A stretch of DNA of 64,000 bases from Echeneis naucrates (taxonomy: Eukaryota; Chordata; Actinopteri; Carangiformes; Echeneidae): the NCBI RefSeq assembly GCF_900963305.1, contig NC_042521.1, positions 1,069,428 to 1,133,427 on the forward strand, given 5' to 3'. The translations under genes were made by a program, and so were the position numbers. The notes below the pieces were generated by a model that did no database searches, was not told the DNA's origin, and saw only the letters and a list, made by a program, of their open reading frames with translations. Positions 10,956-21,640 of this stretch are shown here, piece by piece. Each line of letters starts with the position of its first letter. The stretch's first letter is position 1.

Positions 10956-10983
10956 CACAGTGATACAACGTCGTACAAAAACC
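10956..10983 (+). other. V4 12-RSS (family-B-type spacer)
   Basis: CACAGTG, spacer ATACAACGTCGT, ACAAAAACC. Confidence 0.95.
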
Positions 10984-11289
10984 TCGGTCAGCTGAAGAGG
11001 AACTGATCTGAACCAACAGCTGCTCTGAAACACAAACACGAGAGGTCTGACTGTGACATATTCTCATGTTGAAAAGTTTTCATGTTACCTGATGTAACTA
11101 AAACACACCAGTTCACCACAAAAGCAGTTTAATAACACATATATATATTTGCCGGGACGAGTTTTTGTTCCGACTTTCGGTTTCAAGTCGGCTATAAAAA
11201 ATGCTGCCCCTCTACGATCATCCACCTTCAACAGGGCTTCACCGTTTCTAAAAGATCCAACGGATTTAAGAGCACAACTATTTGAGGTG

Positions 11290-12622
11290 TTCTTTGGAGG
11301 GAGGGAGTTTTTCGAGACCGGAATGATCTGTTGGCGTTTTCTGATGATATTCTCTCTCAGCGATACAGATTTTCTGCTGATTGAATACGTTACATATGCA
11401 GTCTCTTGGAGCCATATGTAAGTAATGCAACAAAACGCAGCCATGCACTCACTGCAGTTCAAACAGCGTGCATCGCACTGCGTTTTTTTGTCATTGGCAC
11501 CTTCCTGCATTCAGTCAGTGATGCAGATAATCTGAGCAAAAACACTGTTTGTCGCGTTATTCCAAAGGTTGTTCTAAACTGCTGAATATGTTTGAGGTGT
11601 TCCCTGGTCACTTACCAGCGCTTACAATAAAGGAGGTAATGTACATGAATTAGTTCACCATATTTCATGTTTAACGTTGTATAAATGTAATATTTACACC
11701 TAATTCCTAAATAGGGTTCCCCGGGGTCCTAGGGGCCACTGATTGCACTCACATACCCATCACTGGGCCCTTGGGGGAACATGAGGCCGATTTTGTGAAC
11801 AGGAAGTCCTTTCACAGTGTCATTGTTCAGGTAAACTGATTTATTTGTCATGTTATTGGTGGTGGCTCATGTGCACATTGCATGCAATTATATTATTAGT
11901 GCTGCATACGACACTTTTCTCATCGATCAGATATCTTCATTCAGCACCGAAGATGTTACAGGAGATGGGTCACCATCAATAAGGGAAAAATATTCCCTTT
12001 CAGCAGCCTTCACTGGTACCTTAACTGTTTCAGTGCTTTCATTGTGAAACTAATCTGGGACACCTTTGCAGATGACTTGTGACAATCAGCAGTTGGTCAC
12101 AAGTGTGGATGCCAGATGGCCTGGCTCAGTCCATGACTCACAGATCCTCTGAGTCTATTCTGGTCACCAGCTTGAGGAAGGAATGGCAAATGGCTATACA
12201 CAATTGTATTCTATTCTTGTTTATTTGTAGCACAAAGTAATTTCCTTTGCCTTCGTTAACGGGGCTTTTTGATGGTCTTCTTCTGGGGGACAGAGGATAT
12301 CCCTGCACCCTATCCTGACCCACAGACACCACCAGAGCGTGGCTTCAATGTGGCACTTAGCAAGTGCAGGGTCGGGATAGAAATGACTTTTGGGGTCATC
12401 AAGTCCAGATTCAACTGTCTCCGTGGCCTGAGGGTTTCTCCTGACGGGGCCTTTGGGATTAGAACCGCATGTGCGGTGTTGCACAATGTGGCCAGCATAC
12501 GAAAAGGAAGGAGCCCTCGTGTGCCGCTGGTGGCAGCTGACGTGGTGGACCCCATCACCCTTGACAACCCAACTGGTGCAGCCAACAGACGAGCCATCAC
12601 CCAGCAATTTTTCAGTGATTAA
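11290..12622 (+). pseudogene. Harbinger (HARBI1-like) DDE transposase pseudogene
   Basis: Exon 1 relic: VFRDRNDLLAFSDDILSQRY, a stop (TGA at about 11380), then IRYICSLLEPYVSNATKRSH and LHSVSDADNLSKNTVCRVIPKVV. Exon 2 (about 11714-11830): [19 protein letters not shown], with the first catalytic Asp (ATDCTHI). Exon 3 (from about 12072): MTCDNQQLVTSVDARWPGSV, with the second Asp, then a stop. Exon 4 (12266-12622): GLFDGLLLGDRGYPC, a frame change, then PYPDPQTPPERGFNVALSK, RVGIEMTFGVIKSRFNCLRGLRV (split here for length) with the catalytic Glu in EMTFG, ending QQFFSD and a stop. The order and motifs match PIF/Harbinger transposases. Confidence 0.85.
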
Positions 12623-13469
12623 AAAAAAACATGAAAAACACAGCAATGAACTGCTGTGTTTTATTGTTTATGGAAGTTCAGCCTTTTCTGGGGGGAAAGT
12701 AGCAATAAGTACACGATGTGAATCATGCTGAACAACACATTAAAGTACCATTTAGTGTTGTACCTTTTCTCACATTGCAGTTGATCTTTAACTTTAATTT
12801 CTTGATTTCCAGCTCTTTTTTTCATATTATCCAACTCAAGAGTCCTTTTTTAAAGGGCCCTCACATTGTCTGCTCCAACCTGTATTAATACGACATTGAG
12901 GTGTTCATCAAGCAACAGAGAGGAGTCAGATAGACGTTTCAGTTATGTTGGTGTACTGTGTTCATTATTCACTTATGTGCTCTTGGTCAGGATTACTTAA
13001 AAAAAAAAAAAAGTAGACGTAGAACTGCTACTGAATGATAAAACCCTGACCCCTTGATTTTTTGTGGGCCTACAAGTGGAGGCCACAGGCTGAAGGGGAG
13101 GGTTGGACAATGTCCTCTGCCTGTGACATGAGCAAGAAACCTCATTATTTCTAATTTAAAAAGATTGATTTCATTTGTACATTGAATTCTTATTTAGATT
13201 ATAAAGATATCTGCCCCCAAAGGTACCTCTGAATACACTGAAAGTGTCTCCTCATCATTGATCTCCACCTGTGGAATAGTTTAAGGGAAATGAATAAAGT
13301 GGATTTAAAACAGCACACAAAGATAAGACATGACAATTTCCTGTGTGTGTGTTGGCAGCTTGACCAAAACTACAGCGTCTCCTTCAACTGTACATTAGAT
13401 GAAGACTTTTCTCATTTGAGAAACAATAAATATGCATTGAGTATTTAACCACCAAAGCACTTACACATA

Positions 13470-13640
13470 CCCTGGACAAACAGTTGCTGCTGGGAGCTGC
13501 CAGCTGCAGGGTCTGACTGAACACCCCGTTGTATCCCCTCCATGATCGGCCGCCCTTCATTGTTTGAAAAGGCCAGCTCCTCTGAGGCTGTGTGATCTGC
13601 TGGAGCGGCCTTCTCCTCTAATTTTTCTTCTTGTTTGCTT
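13470..13640 (-). pseudogene. Harbinger Myb-like accessory protein, C-terminal exon relic
   Basis: The - strand reads EEKLEEKAAPADHTASEEL, then AFSNNEGRPIMEGIQRGVQ, then SDPAAGSSQQQLFVQG. This style and its position opposite the transposase fit the Myb/SANT-type DNA-binding partner of Harbinger elements. Only this part is visible; the Myb domain itself is not. Confidence 0.6.
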
Positions 13641-13704
13641 CAGATGATATTGTCAGTGTGTCATCCACATTATACTAAAAGAGTGATGAATGCACAGCAA
13701 ATAC

Positions 13705-13905
13705 AAACCATCAAACTGAATCAGATCACATTTATTTGTATCGCGCCAAATCATAACAGCTACATCAAGACACTTTACATATAAAGCAACATTGAGACCA
13801 GACTCTTTATAAAACTATTGAAAGAGACCCAACAGATCCCGATGAGCTAGCACTTGGCGACAGTGGCAAGGAAAAACTTCCTTTAAGAGGCAGTCATATG
13901 ATGAT
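13705..13905. repeat. Common fish dispersed repeat (TTTATTTGTATCGCGCC type)
   Basis: Contains the strings CATTTATTTGTATCGCGCCA, AAGACACTTTACATATAAAG and CAGTGGCAAGGAAAAACTTC, a widely scattered teleost repeat. The copy at 50395-50575 lies in the duplicated block. No coding content. Confidence 0.6.
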
Positions 13906-14063
13906 ATTTATGATATATCTGATATTACAGAGGCGATATTGACTTACACATTTACGTGATCTGGATATTTTTTGCCATTCTTCCTCTCTCGCCTTGTTTG
14001 CTGAAACAGTGTTGCTTTTTGCTGTTAATATAAATCTGAATTCATTGTAACTTTATATAAAAA

Positions 14064-14312
14064 CTATTTGTTCCTCTTGGGTGAAATACGCAGCACGTGA
14101 TCGCTCCATTTTTCTGTGGAAATCGTGTCAAATGACAGTAAACACCCCTTTTTATGTGAACATGGACAGAGCCTGATGAGGAAAGTCTGGGCCGACAAAT
14201 CAAGTTCATAACCATCGTCGGGATACTCGTTGTCTCTGGATGGAGCTTTGGCTTTGTCGAGCCAGCTCACCCAAAGAAAGCCCGGTTCTGATGACCTTCC
14301 TTCGTAGTACAC
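14064..14312 (-). other. Unrecognised open frame (82 codons), duplicated at 50737-50985
   Basis: Begins MYYEGRSSEPGFLWVSWLDK and contains CPCSHKKGC. I do not recognise the family. The second copy differs by very few bases, which the recent block duplication explains, so conservation is not evidence for function. It may be part of another mobile element or a host exon relic. Confidence 0.3.
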
Positions 14313-14703
14313 CCCTCTGGTCTGCAGGGGTCAGGACCGACCAAAACTGGTCCAAGGAAGGAACAGTACTGAACCACAGACTCTATGAACACATGAACAC
14401 AACCTCTGTGGTTCCATTTACTGGGAAATATTGACTGGTCACAACTTTAATTAGCTCAACACAACACAGCATTTTGTCACAACATATGTGAACTTTGTCT
14501 CAGTCAGATCATGCTGTCTCAGCAGTTCCAGGTCAGAACTTTCAGACAAAGAAACACAACTCAGAAAAAAACTCAGTCAGCTCATTTCCATAGAGACACT
14601 TTGCATCAGCAGCACCATGCTCCAGTGCTCTGGGAGACTTTATAGTCCTGACAGTTGAAGACTGGAGGACTGACAGCTTTTCCTTCATCACAACACAACA
14701 CAC

Positions 14704-15180
14704 ATGAAAAACATGACTCTGATCTCCGTCCTCATCTGGACTCTCCTCTGCTGCTGCTTCACAGGTAAAGTCCAGAGAATCAAACTCCTCTATGAACATC
14801 CGTCCCTCTGAAATGAAGCCCACAAAACCAGGTTTCTGTCTCTGTGTCCTCAGAGTCCAGAGGACAGGTCACAGTGACTCAGCCTGGAGCACTGAGCTCT
14901 GCTGTGGGAGGCTCCGCCAGGATCACCTGTAGGACCAGTCAGAATGTTTATGTTGACGGTGGCAACAACCATTACTTAGCCTGGTACCAACAGAGAGATG
15001 GAGAAAAACCTAAACTCCTTATTTACTATGCTTCCCGTCGAGCATCAGGGATTCCAACTCGTTTTGCAGGAAGTGGATCAAACTCTGACTTCACTCTGAC
15101 CATCAGTGGAGTCCAGACTGAAGATGCAGCAGTTTATTACTGTCAGAGTGCACACTATATCAACAGTCAGGATGTGTTCA
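14704..15180 (+). CDS. V5, IgL variable gene, family A (leader 14704-14764, V exon 14854-15180)
   Basis: Intact. Lacks the QSPG Ser codon. Long CDR1 [17 protein letters not shown]2 region [17 protein letters not shown] carries the only Arg for Thr in STRxSG among the family-A copies. CDR3 part [12 protein letters not shown]. Octamer 14599-14606. A CA tract (15290-15311) and then an L2-like LINE follow. Confidence 0.95.
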
Positions 15181-15208
15181 CACAGTGAAAAAGCGTCGTA
15201 CAAAAACC
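15181..15208 (+). other. V5 12-RSS
   Basis: CACAGTG, spacer AAAAAGCGTCGT, ACAAAAACC. Confidence 0.95.
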
Positions 15209-15439
15209 TCCCTCAGTCAGACTGAACAGAAACTGAACTGACTGCTGCAGCTGGAAGATACTGCAGAGACTGATACAGTTCACTGAGGACACACACACAC
15301 ACACACACACAGATCAGAGTTGAACTATTAAATCCTAAAATATAGATGAATATGTTTGTCAGATGTAAATATTGTTGGAAAATTAAATAACACAGAACAC
15401 AAAGCAGACTTACAACCCATTTATTTACAGCGGCTGCTC

Positions 15440-17190
15440 ACAACAATCCAAAGAGTGGAGGCAAGGCAAGTTTATTTGTGTGGCACAATTCGACAACAAG
15501 GTTATTTACAGAGACATTAAAACATGCATGATTAAAGTTTGAACAGAGAAGAAAGGAAAGAAAAAAAGAGATAAGAACAAAAGATAAAATCAGATAAAAT
15601 CAGTAATTAAAATATGATCAGATTTTAAAACTCAGCTAAGTAGCAGTAGATTCTGAGCTTTATTCAAACTCAGCTAAAAATAGTTGTCTTCAACCTGGAT
15701 TTAAATACACTGAGTGTTTCAGCTGATCTGAGGCTTTCTGGGAGTTTGTTCCAGACATGTGGAGCGTAGAAGCTGAAAGCAGCTTCTCCATGTCTGCTTC
15801 TGACTCTGGGGACTGATAAAGAAACCGGATCCAGATGACCTGAGGGGTCTGGAAGGTTCATCCTGGGTCAGAAGGTCACTGATGTATTCTGGTCCTAGAA
15901 CATTCAGACTTTTACAGACCAGCATCAGAACTTTAAAGTCTGTCCTCTGATGGACAGGCAGACAGTGTAAAGACCTCAGAGCTGGGCTGATGAAGTCCAC
16001 TTTTTTGGTCTTAGTGAGGACTCCAGCAGCAGAGTTCTGAATGAACGAGTGAAGAACCAAACAATGCTATCAAACATTAACATTTATAGTGAAGTCACTA
16101 GATTCTAAGTTCAAAAACAAAATCGCTCCCGAAGGAGGAAAATAATGCTACGCTAAAAGGGGCCTAACGGGGAAAACAGAAAATACTCTGCTTAGAAGCG
16201 TGAGTGTTTTTTGTTTTGTCTCGCCGGGGTTTTTTCTCCTTACAGAGGATAAATGGTAAATTGATGTAAAGTTACAGGAACTCTAAATCACTCGCAAGGA
16301 GGAGAACACAAAGTCTATAAACATTAAACTATCGAACGTTATCTACAAAAAAAAAAAAAAAAAAAAAATCACTCATTCAGAGGAAAAGCTAAAGCTATAA
16401 AAGGACTAAACTAGGATATGAAAATTACAACTTAAATTCACTCTTTCGAGGTCCAAAGACTTACACAAAAGGATCGAGGGCTAAGGCAAGGACGTAATGC
16501 TGGTGTGGGACGAGAAACGACGACACACTGGCACAAGACAAAGGGGAGACAGACTATTTGAGCTGTGGGGGAAATGGGGAACAGGTGGAGACAATCAGTA
16601 ATCATGAGGGCACACAGGATACATGACGAAGGGCAAGTGTTCTGAAACGAGAGGAGAGTTAGGCATTTCAAAATAAAACAGGAAATGACGAGACACAATA
16701 AAGCCCAGACGAGACAACCTCACCACGGTGTGACATTCTCTCTGGCTCCAAAGACCATTACCTCAGTTTTGTTTTTGTTTAGCTGGAGAAAGTTGTGGCA
16801 CATCCAGTCATTCATCGCCTCAATAGATTTACTAAGAACCTGTACAGGGCCTTGGTCTCCTGGAGACATTGTAATATATATCTGCATGTCATCTGCATAG
16901 CTATGGTAGTTTATTTTGCTGTTTTTTGTAATCTGTGCCAGTGGGAGCTCATAAATGTTGAACAGAAGAGGTCCCAGGATGGAACCTTGGGGAACTCCAC
17001 ATGGGATTCTTGTCTGCTAAGATACAAAGTTACCTATTGACACAAAGTGCTTCCTGTTCTCTGAGTTTGTTTTAACCAGTTTAGTCCAGTGCTGTGGTGC
17101 TGTCTGAAACCTGACTGGAAGGCATCATAGCAGTTATTTTGTGTTAAAATGTAATTAAGCTGTGGAAAACCCACTTTACAGAAACTTTTC
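15440..17190 (-). mobile_element. L2-like LINE (RT to 3' end), interrupted by another repeat at about 16061-16714
   Basis: The - strand keeps the C-terminal region typical of fish L2 (SAAGVLTKTKKVDFISPALR, LHCLPVHQRTDFKVLML, HVWNKLPESLRSAETLSVFK; 16060-15670). Beyond the insert it keeps an RT piece around 16870-16960 with YADDMQIYI. The 3' end is at about 15440 (CAAGTTTATTTGTG on +). The inserted repeat (16061-16714) is gene-free and contains a long A tract (16349-16370); its class is unassigned. Copies of the 3' part are at 33210, 41940 and 57190. Confidence 0.8.
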
Positions 17191-17192
17191 CA

Positions 17193-17640
17193 GTTTCATA
17201 GACTTCAGCTCGCCGTGCCCTGCCTGTGATACGTCCTCCCACTTCCAGGAGACATTATTTACTTTGTGGCTTTGCACCGACAGACAGACAGTTCCAGGGA
17301 GGATTATCACTCCATGATTTATTATAATGCACAGAGTCTGCTTTCTTGGTCGTGTTATCTGTGCTCCTTAGCTGTGTGTTAGTTTCTCACCTCCACTGTT
17401 TTGAATCAATGGAATGGAAAGAAATGGAATTTCCACACAGTCCATTTACCTCCACATTTACTTCTAAGTAATGAAATTTCATCTGTAATACTGCAACCTT
17501 CTGCAGGAGGCTGTAGTAGTCATTTTGGGTCTGATCACCTGGTAACCCGACTGCACCGGCATCTTTCTTCCCCATTTCATCAATGCAATGACAAACGAGC
17601 TCATACATTCTAAGCTACAGCTGCAGGTAGACAGAGGTGA
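17193..17640 (-). mobile_element. LINE 5'-end fragment (same element type as 45330-46655)
   Basis: Matches 46215-46655 nearly base for base. The - strand reads MYELVCHCIDEMGKKDAGAV onward, apparently the start of the LINE's first reading frame. It directly precedes the V6 upstream sequence. Confidence 0.6.
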
Positions 17641-17903
17641 CTATTACAACATTCACATCAAGGTGGAGACCAAAGGAGATGAAGTCAGAGCTGATAATAA
17701 GGCCAACAGTGACGTCAGAAATGATCATGTGTGCAAGTGAATCTACAAAAAGAATCTGAGAGAAAACGGTTCAACCTCAGCTCATTTCCATAGAGACACT
17801 TTGCATCAGCAGCACCATGCTCCAGTGCTCTGGGAGACTTTATAGTCCTGACAGTTGAAGACTGGAGGACTGACAGCTTTTCCTTCATCACAACACAACA
17901 CAC

Positions 17904-18377
17904 ATGAAAAACATGACTCTGATCTCCGTCCTCATCTGGACTCTCCTCTGCTGCTGCTTCACAGGTAAAGTCCAGAGAATCAAACTCCTCTATGAACATC
18001 CGTCCCTCTGAAATGAAGCCCACAAAACCAGGTTTCTGTCTCTGTGTCCTCAGAGTCCAGAGGACAGGTCACAGTGACTCAGCCTGGAGCACTGAGCTCT
18101 GCTGTGGGAGGCTCCGCCAGGATCACCTGTAGGACCAGTCAGGATGTTTTTGTTTACAACAGCAAACATTTCTTAGCCTGGTACCAACAGAGAGATGGAG
18201 AAAAACCTAAACTCCTTATTTATGATGCTTCCACTCGAGTATCAGGGATTCCAGAACGTTTTACAGGAAGTGGATCAAACTCTGACTTCACTCTGACCAT
18301 CAGTGGAGTCCAGACTGCAGATGCAGCAGTTTATTACTGTCAGAGTTTTCACTACATCAACAGTCAGGATGTGTTCA
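17904..18377 (+). CDS. V6, IgL variable gene, family A (leader 17904-17964, V exon 18054-18377)
   Basis: Intact. Lacks the QSPG Ser codon. CDR1 [13 protein letters not shown] is identical to that of V1; CDR2 region [18 protein letters not shown]3 part [12 protein letters not shown]. It reads [10 protein letters not shown] where all other family-A copies have QTEDAA. This loses the acidic residue before the near-invariant Asp, so folding might be slightly affected. Octamer 17799-17806. A CA tract at 18486-18522 follows, then the VB1 upstream flank. Confidence 0.95.
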
Positions 18378-18405
18378 CACAGTGAAAAAGCGTCGTACAA
18401 AAACC
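18378..18405 (+). other. V6 12-RSS
   Basis: CACAGTG, spacer AAAAAGCGTCGT, ACAAAAACC. Confidence 0.95.
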
Positions 18406-18483
18406 TCCCTCAGTCAGACTGAACAGAAACTGAACTGACTGCTGCAGCTGGAAGATACTGCAGAGACTGATACAGTTCACTGA

Positions 18484-18526
<43 letters not shown>

Positions 18527-18829
18527 TCATATTATTTCCCTCCTTCCATCTCTTTGGAAATTCATCTCCATCAGGCCTCATTAATCCAACTCATCATAAA
18601 ATCAGCCTGTTTGCTGATGACTCCCTGTTATATATCACAGAATCCTCGTCTCCTCTTCATCAATAGATTCATCAGATCAGAGGTTAAAGCTGGATTTCTG
18701 CTTTCTTCCTCCTGTCCTGTTTGTTAAAATCCACATTTTGATGAAGACGTCCACTGTGATTGGACATCAGGAGTCCTGATGGAAACATCATGATGTGTTG
18801 AGGACAGCTACACTTCACTGACTCTGTGT

Positions 18830-18837
18830 GTTTGCAT
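18830..18837 (+). promoter_or_regulatory. VB1 octamer-like promoter element
   Basis: GTTTGCAT, 7 of 8 to the V octamer, 101 bp before the VB1 ATG. The same element is at 44365-44372 (VB2) and 52302-52309 (VB3). Confidence 0.7.
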
Positions 18838-18930
18838 ATGTGTCCTGCCTCTCTGCTGCAGCCGTTAAGAGACCAGTGTTGATCAGTGTCTGTCCAGGCC
18901 TTTCAGAGACACCCACACGCCGGCAGCACC

Positions 18931-19485
18931 ATGATGATGTCACTGACTCTACTGCTGGCCACCCTGGGGCTCCTTGTTCAGGGTGAGACTCTCTTCTGAA
19001 AACTGGGCTTCAGGATGCAACCGGGTTCACCTCAGTGATGTTCTGCTGACTGAAACGAGCAGCGTTGACCTTCTTCCATCTGTTCTCCGTGTTAAAGAAA
19101 TCATCCTCTTCTGTTTGGATGTCCATCATCTTTGTCCAAGCTGGATTTGTCTCAATGACCTTCTCCTCTTTTTCATGTTTTCCAGGTTCATCAGGAGAAA
19201 TCACCCTGACTCAGTCTCCTGGAGCTAAGTCTGTTAGTCCAGGTCAGACCGTCTCTATCAGCTGTAAAGCCAGTTCAAGTATCGGTAGCTACCTTCACTG
19301 GTACCTTCAGAAACCTGGAGAAACCCCCAAACTCCTGATTTATTTGGCTACAAACCGTCAGTCTGGAGTTCCAGAGCGTTTTAGTGGCAGTTATTCAAAC
19401 ACAGACTTCACTCTGACCATCAGTGGAGTTCAGACTGAAGATGCAGGAGTTTATTACTGTCAGCAGGGTTCCAGCCTCCCGTTCA
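18931..19485 (+). CDS. VB1, IgL variable gene, family B (leader 18931-18982, V exon 19186-19485)
   Basis: A second V family. The leader [17 protein letters not shown] is followed by a 203-bp intron and a V exon starting [20 protein letters not shown]. Framework [21 protein letters not shown] and VYYCQQ are present. CDR1 is the short form [13 protein letters not shown]3 part QQGSSLPF. It shares only moderate identity with family A and has shorter CDR1 and CDR3. Its RSS has an atypical nonamer. Confidence 0.95.
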
Positions 19486-19513
19486 CACAGTGATACAACG
19501 TCGTACAAAACCT
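19486..19513 (+). other. VB1 12-RSS with altered nonamer
   Basis: CACAGTG (19486-19492), spacer ATACAACGTCGT, then ACAAAACCT (19505-19513). One A of the A5 core is missing relative to ACAAAAACC in all other V genes. Confidence 0.9.
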
Positions 19514-19771
19514 CCGTCAGCTGAAGAGGAACTGATCTGAACCAACAGCTGCTCTGAAACTAAACTGAAGAAAGTTTTGAACAAAACAAATATTCCAAAT
19601 GTGACACTCAAATATGAATCTTCACATAATTTAAAGTCAGTACTTGAAAGTGTTTCTTAAAGACATTTTTAATGTCGGACAGTTGAAGTCATTTTTAATG
19701 AGGACAAGAATGAAAAACTGAAGACCTAAGGCAGTGAGATATCCAGCAGAAATATCAGTGAATTCATGAAC

Positions 19772-20229
19772 ACAATTGTTATGTCCTGATGGCAAGGGGT
19801 ATCTTAGGACAAACAAGAAATACTTGTAGGTATAATTATCAAATGAGGTATTTTAATAAGGTAGCTCAGGTCACCAAAAATAAATCCTGACACACCTAAG
19901 GATGATATCAGAAATAAGAGGAAACGATCCTCTCAAAAACAGGACGGTTAAGTAAGAACGATTAACTAATTCTAAAACACACAAAACTCTGACAACACAA
20001 CGTCAGTTGCTGTCTCACTTCAAAGCCCACTGTCTAACACACGGTCAGCTTGCTGTTTGCCACTTCACTGGTGCTGCTGCCTCACTGGCAAGAGGGGAGA
20101 GAGAGAGCCACTTTCCCTCTGCTCTTCTTATCCTTATGGGTCCAGCTGAGGGCAATCCTGCAATTAGCAGACACTCACACACAGACACTCCCACACAGGC
20201 AGACCTACAAAGAGGTCCGTAACAACAAT
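19772..20229. mobile_element. Solo LTR (19777-20224) with 5-bp target-site duplication
   Basis: The element starts TGTTATGTCC and ends GGTCCGTAACA (448 bp), giving short inverted TGTTA/TAACA ends with TG...CA termini. It is flanked by ACAAT on both sides (19772-19776 and 20225-20229). The sequence on either side otherwise continues the V-flank spacer seen at 5200-5270. No internal retroviral genes accompany it. Family not assigned. Confidence 0.8.
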
Positions 20230-21010
20230 GACATTTCTTCATCAGGACTGATGCATGAAAGAAGAAATCCCTCATGAAAATGTATTTAGGTCTGAACTTC
20301 AACTAAATGTTTGAAATCATGAAATAAAACAGCTTCTCTTCATCCTTCCATTCCCATCTTGTTTCTGCCTGCTCTCAGAGACTTCTGCTAAACACAGTCA
20401 GGCCAGACTTTAGTGGTTCAGTTTCAACATATGATATTATCCATTAGTTTTGTTTTCTAATCAATAAAACTGTTCAGAAGAAAATCTGACTCTGACATGA
20501 ATTCCAATCCTGCAGCTCCGAAAATACTGAAGAAGGAATCTGATGGTGTCCAAGAAAAGACAAAACCCCAGAGATAAATATGTCGTATGGAGTGTAGGGG
20601 ACAGATAGGGTGCTTCTGAAAAACAAAAAAAAAGGGGGGGATAGGGTGAATGAAGTGTGAGAGAGAAGCGCCGGGTCAAAGTATTACACTGAATGCTGCT
20701 CAAATCTTGATGGGTCCAGTGGACTTAAAAAAAAAAACAAAAACAAAACAGAGCTGTCTTATTTTGGTAAATCTGCAATGTGTGGTTGTTTTGAAAAAAT
20801 GCATGAATGTATGTTGATCTGCACGGCTGGGCTGAAGTGAATGGATGAGAGAGAAGTGCTTTATGATTGAGGGGAGACCGTTGGAAGTGAACAAATAGAG
20901 CGAGGTGTTTAGGCCAGGTTGTGGTTCAGAGAGGAAATCGTGAAGTTAAAGTAAAGTTAAAACGTTAAAGGAAAATGGTGAATGAACAAAGAGGAACGCC
21001 TCCAGGCTCC
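20230..21010. other. Gene-free spacer
   Basis: Partly degenerate copy of the V-upstream spacer, with poly-A and G tracts near 20620 and 20730. No gene recognised on either strand. Confidence 0.4.
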
Positions 21011-21019
21011 TCCTAGTCT

Positions 21020-21640
21020 ATATTTCTAGAACATGCACTTCCACAAGAAGCAGCAGTCTGTAGCTCTGGTAGCTCTCAATATTTTTCACTAAATTTTACT
21101 TTATTTTTGTTGTATTTTTATTATTTTTTGTCAGTTACTGACGGATATTTCTGTGGGGAGAAGCGTTTACTCAAGAGAAGAGCTTCTTTCATGGAAAGTG
21201 GGCAAATCTGGAGGATACCACCCGATTCCAGCTGAGACAAAGAGGTGTGTTCTTGGTTGCCGTGCTGGTGCAAAGGTGAAGGCTAGAAAATGGAGAAATA
21301 AGCCCTTTCTACATTGATCGTCATGGGAAATGTTAACTCTCTGCCCAGCAAACGTGATGAGATGGAGATACTGGTGAAGACTCATGTGTTTTACTGAAAC
21401 CTGGTTGGTTCCTGTGTGGAACTACCTGGCTTCACTCTCGTACGGATGGACAGAGACACTAAAGCTGGTGGAAAGAAGAAAGGAGGAGGACTGGCTTTAT
21501 TACTGTCAAGGAGAAGATGTGCTGTCCAGATATTGAATTACTGGCAGTTGGTATGAGACCGTACTATGTACCAAGAGAATTCAGTCGTATCATTACAATA
21601 CTGGTGCACATTCCAACCAAGGCAACTGCTGAAGTTCCAT
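21020..21640 (+). mobile_element. LINE endonuclease-region fragment
   Basis: Frames across 21329-21637 read GNVNSLPSKRDEMEILVKTH, then an ETWL-like stretch, then CCPDIELLAVGMRPYYVPRE and FSRIITILVHIPTKA. This matches the endonuclease start of jockey/CR1-type LINEs and parallels 54132-54452. Broken by several frame changes. Confidence 0.65.

Larger units (their letters stand above)
11100..13670 (+). mobile_element. PIF/Harbinger DNA transposon, copy 1 (dead)
   Basis: The interval holds both genes of a Harbinger element: transposase exons on + (about 11300-12622) and a Myb-like protein tail on - (about 13640-13470). Site-duplication ends could not be fixed; the left edge is near 11126, where the V 3' flank stops matching other copies. 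A second copy (about 47570-50150) lies in the duplicated block and shares the same inactivating stop, so the element was dead before the block duplicated. Confidence 0.85.
10238..15188 (+). repeat. Segmental duplication unit V4-Harbinger-V5 (copy at about 46680-51865)
   Basis: Colinear with 46680-51865 across V4/V15, the Harbinger element, its 3' flank and V5/V16. Noncoding identity is very high by eye. Differences include a roughly 218-bp deletion here at 13708 (present at 50168-50386), a small inversion at 14499-14545, and V-exon substitutions concentrated in the CDRs. Confidence 0.85.

Noticed and set aside
12221-12646. 141-codon - strand frame opposite the Harbinger transposase
   Set aside because: The + strand carries clear DDE transposase motifs in the same interval; the - frame is a shadow.
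18974-19493. Single long frame running through the VB leader intron into the V exon
   Set aside because: Consensus GT and AG ends are present and the leader exon encodes a proper signal peptide; the intron is open by chance (cleanest in VB2 owing to its deletion).
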